10,161 nt of DNA from an uncultured Eubacteriales bacterium. GTDB lineage: Bacteria; Bacillota; Clostridia; Oscillospirales; CAG-272. The translations under genes were made by a program, and so were the position numbers. Numbering within the stretch: the first letter of the stretch is position 1; every line of letters starts with the position of its first letter. The stretch lies in the NCBI GenBank assembly GCA_934500855.1, contig CAKSUH010000036.1, positions 1-10,161 on the forward strand, written 5' to 3'. Below are positions 7,683-10,161 of this stretch, one piece after another. The notes under the pieces were generated by a model. The model was given only the letters and a program-made list of their open reading frames with translations. It was not told where the DNA came from and made no database searches.

Positions 7683-7704
7683 CGCTCGGAAAGGATTTTT
7701 CGGA

Positions 7705-9477
7705 ATGGATAGTATTATTGCTTTGCTCGGCGGCGTTGCGCTGTTTCTTTACGGCATGATGCTGATGGGCAACGGACTGAAGGGCGTTGCGGGCAGTCGG
7801 CTGGAGCTGATCCTCTACCGTCTGTGCGGCACGCCGTTACGCGGAATCCTGCTCGGCACGGGGGTCACCGCCGTCATTCAGTCCTCCTCCGCAACCTCCA
7901 TCATGGTGGTCGGCTTTGTCAATTCGGGCATGATGAAGGTCCGTCAGGCAATCGGCGTGGTGCTGGGCGCGATTCTCGGAACCAGCATTACGGGATGGAT
8001 CATCTGTCTGTCGGATGTCGGCGGCGGAAGTTCGGGGTGGATCCGTCTGCTCTCCACCGCAACACTGACGGGCGTGGTTGCAGTCGCGGGGATTATCCTC
8101 ACCATGTTCTGTAAAAAACGGAGCCGCCGACAGCTCGGCGAGATCCTGATGGGCTTTGCAATCCTGATGACGGGAATGGCGGCGATGTCCGCTTCGGTCG
8201 AGCCGCTTCGCGACAAACCCGCCTTCCTGCGGTTGCTTACCACCTTCTCCAATCCGGTCATCGGCATTCTGGTCGGTATGGCAATCACCTGCATTCTGCA
8301 AAGCTCCTCCGCAACCATCGGTATTCTTCAGGCGCTTTCGGTTACCGGTGTAATCACCTTCGGCGTTGCGTTCCCGATTATCATGGGTATCGCAATCGGA
8401 GCCGCGGTACCGGTTCTGCTCTCGGCGCTCGGCGCGGGGATTTCCGGCAAACGCACCGCCTTTGTTTACCTTTTGATTGATGTCATCGGCGCGGTTTTCT
8501 GGTCCGTCGCCTTCTACGGCATCAATGCTTTTGTACATTTTTCTTTTGTAACCGAAACGGTCGGCATGGTGGAGATCGCACTGATCAACACGGTGTTCCG
8601 TCTCGGAACCGTTCTTCTCCTCGCTCCCATGACCGGGGTGCTGGAAAAAATCGTCACGCGTCTCTTCCGCGAGAGCGCCGAGGATATGGAAGAGACTGCC
8701 GACATCGACCGTCTGGAGGAACGCTTTCTCTCCCATCCCGCACTGGCACTGGAGCAAAGTCGCTCGGCGGTCTGTTCCATGGCGGAGAAAAGCCGCAAAA
8801 ACCTTTTCCGTTCTTTTGCTCTGCTGCACTGCTATACCGAGGACGGCTACCGCAAAATACAGGCAAAGGAAGATGTTATCGACCGCTACGAGGACAAGCT
8901 GGGAACCTATCTGGTCAAGCTGACGGGAACCGAGCTGTCGCATGAGCAGAGCCGTGAAATTTCCAAATTTCTGCACACAATCAGCGACTTTGAGCGAATC
9001 GGAGATCACGCGGTCAACCTTTCCGAGACCGCGCGGGAGATTCATGAGAAAAAGCTGGAATTCTCCCCCTCCGCCAACCGCGAGCTTAATACGCTTGCCT
9101 CCGCCGTTGCGAATATCGTGGTGCTGACAACCGACGCATTCACGAAGGATGACCTTGAAATGGCACGCCGCGTAGAGCCGCTTGAAGAGGTCATCGACGA
9201 ACTGTGCGACGAGATCAAGATCCGCCATGTCAAGCGGATTCAGAGCGGCAACTGCACGCTGGCGCACGGCTTTGTGTTCAACGATCTTCTGACCAACTAC
9301 GAACGCATTGCGGATCACTGCTCCAACATTGCCGTTGCGATGATTGAATTGGAGATGGACCAATTCGATACGCACGAATACCTGCATCAGATCAAGGAAA
9401 GTCATGAGGAAACCTTCAACCGCGTGTTCCGCGAATACGAAGCGGAATATCGGTTGGAGGAACCTTCCGAGGGATAA
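7705..9477 (+). CDS. Na+/phosphate cotransporter with fused C-terminal PhoU-like domain (YjbB/NptA type)
   Basis: A 590-residue membrane protein of the Na+/Pi cotransporter (PNaS, NPT2-like) family fused to a cytoplasmic PhoU-like domain, as in YjbB, where the role proposed is phosphate movement across the membrane driven by Na+. The duplicated signature is clear: VIQSSSATS (58-65 region) and LQSSSATIG (198-206 region), each starting a membrane hairpin. About eight to nine hydrophobic segments lie within residues 1-315. The PhoU-like part spans about 345-550 and holds both family motifs, ERIGDHAVN (430-438) and ERIADHCSN (533-541). The frame is open from GTG 7618, but I chose ATG 7705. It has AAAGGA 9 nt upstream and begins with the family's MDSIIALLGGVALFLYGMM, while the 29 preceding residues look non-coding. 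It is transcribed alone and ends at a shared terminator. Net direction of phosphate flow is uncertain. Confidence 0.93.
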   Translation: MDSIIALLGGVALFLYGMMLMGNGLKGVAGSRLELILYRLCGTPLRGILLGTGVTAVIQSSSATSIMVVGFVNSGMMKVRQAIGVVLGAILGTSITGWIICLSDVGGGSSGWIRLLSTATLTGVVAVAGIILTMFCKKRSRRQLGEILMGFAILMTGMAAMSASVEPLRDKPAFLRLLTTFSNPVIGILVGMAITCILQSSSATIGILQALSVTGVITFGVAFPIIMGIAIGAAVPVLLSALGAGISGKRTAFVYLLIDVIGAVFWSVAFYGINAFVHFSFVTETVGMVEIALINTVFRLGTVLLLAPMTGVLEKIVTRLFRESAEDMEETADIDRLEERFLSHPALALEQSRSAVCSMAEKSRKNLFRSFALLHCYTEDGYRKIQAKEDVIDRYEDKLGTYLVKLTGTELSHEQSREISKFLHTISDFERIGDHAVNLSETAREIHEKKLEFSPSANRELNTLASAVANIVVLTTDAFTKDDLEMARRVEPLEEVIDELCDEIKIRHVKRIQSGNCTLAHGFVFNDLLTNYERIADHCSNIAVAMIELEMDQFDTHEYLHQIKESHEETFNRVFREYEAEYRLEEPSEG

Positions 9478-9507
9478 CGCCTCGGAACCGCGTTCCGTCA
9501 ACCGAAT

Positions 9508-9567
9508 AAAGGACCGCCGCGCAGGAGTTTACGGTACCCCGCGCGGCGGTCTTTTATCTTTTTTTCT
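9508..9567. terminator. Bidirectional intrinsic terminator between convergent genes
   Basis: A perfect 11-bp stem, GACCGCCGCGC (9512-9522) with GCGCGGCGGTC (9541-9551), encloses an 18-nt loop. On the plus strand it is followed by TTTTATCTTTTTTT (9552-9565), ending the cotransporter transcript. On the minus strand it is followed by CCTTTATT, ending the rrf2 transcript. The plus-strand T-run lies inside the last codons of rrf2 (its Lys-Lys-Arg end), whose stop is 2 nt from the stem. Confidence 0.88.
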
Positions 9568-9964
9568 GCGCCAGATCCGCGACTGTAATGCCGTCGAAAA
9601 AATCGTTGGTCAGTTTGTTGAATCTGCTCCACATGGCAATGGTCCTGCAACAGCCCGAGCGCGTGCAGGGGCTGTCGCCGGACAGGCAGGAAACGGGCGC
9701 GAGATCCCCCTCGGTCAGACGCAGGATTTCGCCCACCCGATAGTCCTCGGGACGGCGCGTCAGCCTGTATCCGCCGCCTTGCCCCTGCAGTCCCTCCACC
9801 AAGCCGTTTTTGACCAACACGGGCATAATCTGCTCCATGTATTTCTTGGAGATTTCCAGCCGTTCCGCAATGTCCTTCATCGCAATATATTCCCCGTCGC
9901 GACTGTTTTCCGCAAGGTCAATCATCATCCGCAGGGCGTAACGCCCCCGCGTGGAAATCATCAT
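9554..9964 (-). CDS. Rrf2-family transcriptional regulator (IscR/CymR-like)
   Basis: A 136-residue winged helix-turn-helix DNA-binding protein. MISTRGRYALRMMIDLA opens it, as in nearly all Rrf2 proteins. The recognition region is AMKDIAERLEISKKYMEQIM (28-47), then the wing GLQGQGGGYRL (58-68). A cysteine cluster follows (C93, C100, C105, C106), spaced much like the Fe-S ligands C92/C98/C104 of E. coli IscR, so cluster binding is plausible but not shown. IscR-like members sense Fe-S status; CymR-like ones govern cysteine metabolism. I placed the start at ATG 9964, with GGAGG (9976-9980) 11 nt upstream. The in-frame GTG at 9974-9976 overlaps that ribosome binding site and is unlikely. A second ATG at 9961 is possible. 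It follows mnmA by 20 nt and is probably co-transcribed, giving a sulfur-related context. Confidence 0.92.
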   Translation of the reverse strand: MMISTRGRYALRMMIDLAENSRDGEYIAMKDIAERLEISKKYMEQIMPVLVKNGLVEGLQGQGGGYRLTRRPEDYRVGEILRLTEGDLAPVSCLSGDSPCTRSGCCRTIAMWSRFNKLTNDFFDGITVADLAQKKR

Positions 9965-9984
9965 TGTTTTCCGCACCTCCCCGT

Positions 9985-10161
9985 TTACAGGATCACGCCG
10001 CCGCCGACAACCGTGTCCCCATCGTAAAGGACCACCGCCTGTCCGCGCGTAATTGCCCGTTGCGGTTCGTCAAAAACCAGACGGACCCGCCCGGGTTCGG
10101 TTACCGTTACGGTTGCCCACTGCTCCGCCTGCCGGTAGCGCACCTTAGCCTATACGCGCAA
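9985..10161 (-). CDS. mnmA: tRNA-specific 2-thiouridylase MnmA, C-terminal end (partial, with an in-frame TAG)
   Basis: Only the C-terminal beta-barrel end of MnmA is in the window. MnmA thiolates U34 of tRNA-Lys, -Glu and -Gln with sulfur relayed from a cysteine desulfurase. The final 54 codons match the family's ending: [11 protein letters not shown], then a [16 protein letters not shown] stretch, VVLYDGD and GGGVIL before TAA. The usual motif there is TPGQ, here TRGQ. The same frame contains TAG at 10150-10152, just upstream of AKVRYR and 9 bases from the right edge, where relatives have a sense codon. It could be a real nonsense mutation, a base error near a sequence end, or readthrough; one C-to-T change (CAG to TAG) would explain it. 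The gene lies 20 nt upstream of rrf2 on the same strand. Confidence 0.85.

Noticed and set aside
7618..7704. 29-residue N-terminal extension of the Na+/Pi cotransporter from GTG 7618
   Set aside because: The extension is not membrane-like or family-like and has no ribosome binding site. ATG 7705 has AAAGGA at good spacing and matches the usual family N-terminus.
7837..9501. 554-codon open frame on the minus strand opposite the Na+/Pi cotransporter
   Set aside because: The plus-strand gene has clear QSSSAT and PhoU motifs. The antisense product is His/Arg/Asp-rich with no recognisable domain, the usual by-product of GC-rich third codon positions.

Overview
The window reads as a chromosomal stretch from a Gram-positive anaerobe-like bacterium, most likely Bacillota, class Clostridia (inference). 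Supporting this are strong GGAGG/AAAGGA ribosome binding sites, near-consensus sigma-A promoters in AT-rich gaps between moderately GC-rich genes, a PiT/DUF47 phosphate pair, the 'GDRPTG' type of TrpRS, and an Rrf2 regulator next to mnmA. Both ends cut through genes: a transposase on the left and mnmA on the right.

Layout. 1-625 is the right end of an IS481-like insertion sequence, with a partial transposase and a candidate terminal repeat. 663-1997 (minus) is a CNNM/CBS/CorC-type membrane protein, read from a perfect consensus promoter through a leader of about 170 nt that can fold and carries an anti-Shine-Dalgarno sequence. 2277-3962 (minus) is a two-gene operon of a PiT phosphate transporter followed by a DUF47 (PhoU-like) partner, closed by an intrinsic terminator. 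4171-7424 (minus) is a second two-gene unit: a large, unrecognised surface protein (signal peptide, acidic linker, C-terminal membrane anchor) 8 nt upstream of trpS, also closed by a terminator. Divergent from it, 7705-9477 (plus) encodes a Na+/phosphate cotransporter with a fused PhoU-like domain. It converges on an mnmA-rrf2 pair (minus), and the two units share a bidirectional terminator that abuts the rrf2 stop codon.

Taken together, the core is phosphate handling: two unrelated transporter families, each with a PhoU-type helical regulator, one supplied in trans (DUF47) and one fused. A CNNM protein, possibly a divalent-cation exporter, lies beside them. trpS, mnmA and the Rrf2 regulator are translation and Fe-S/sulfur housekeeping genes.

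I see no clear novel defence or biosynthetic system. The points most worth a second look are the leader upstream of the CNNM gene, the unknown surface protein co-transcribed with trpS, and an in-frame amber codon in the mnmA fragment at the extreme right edge.
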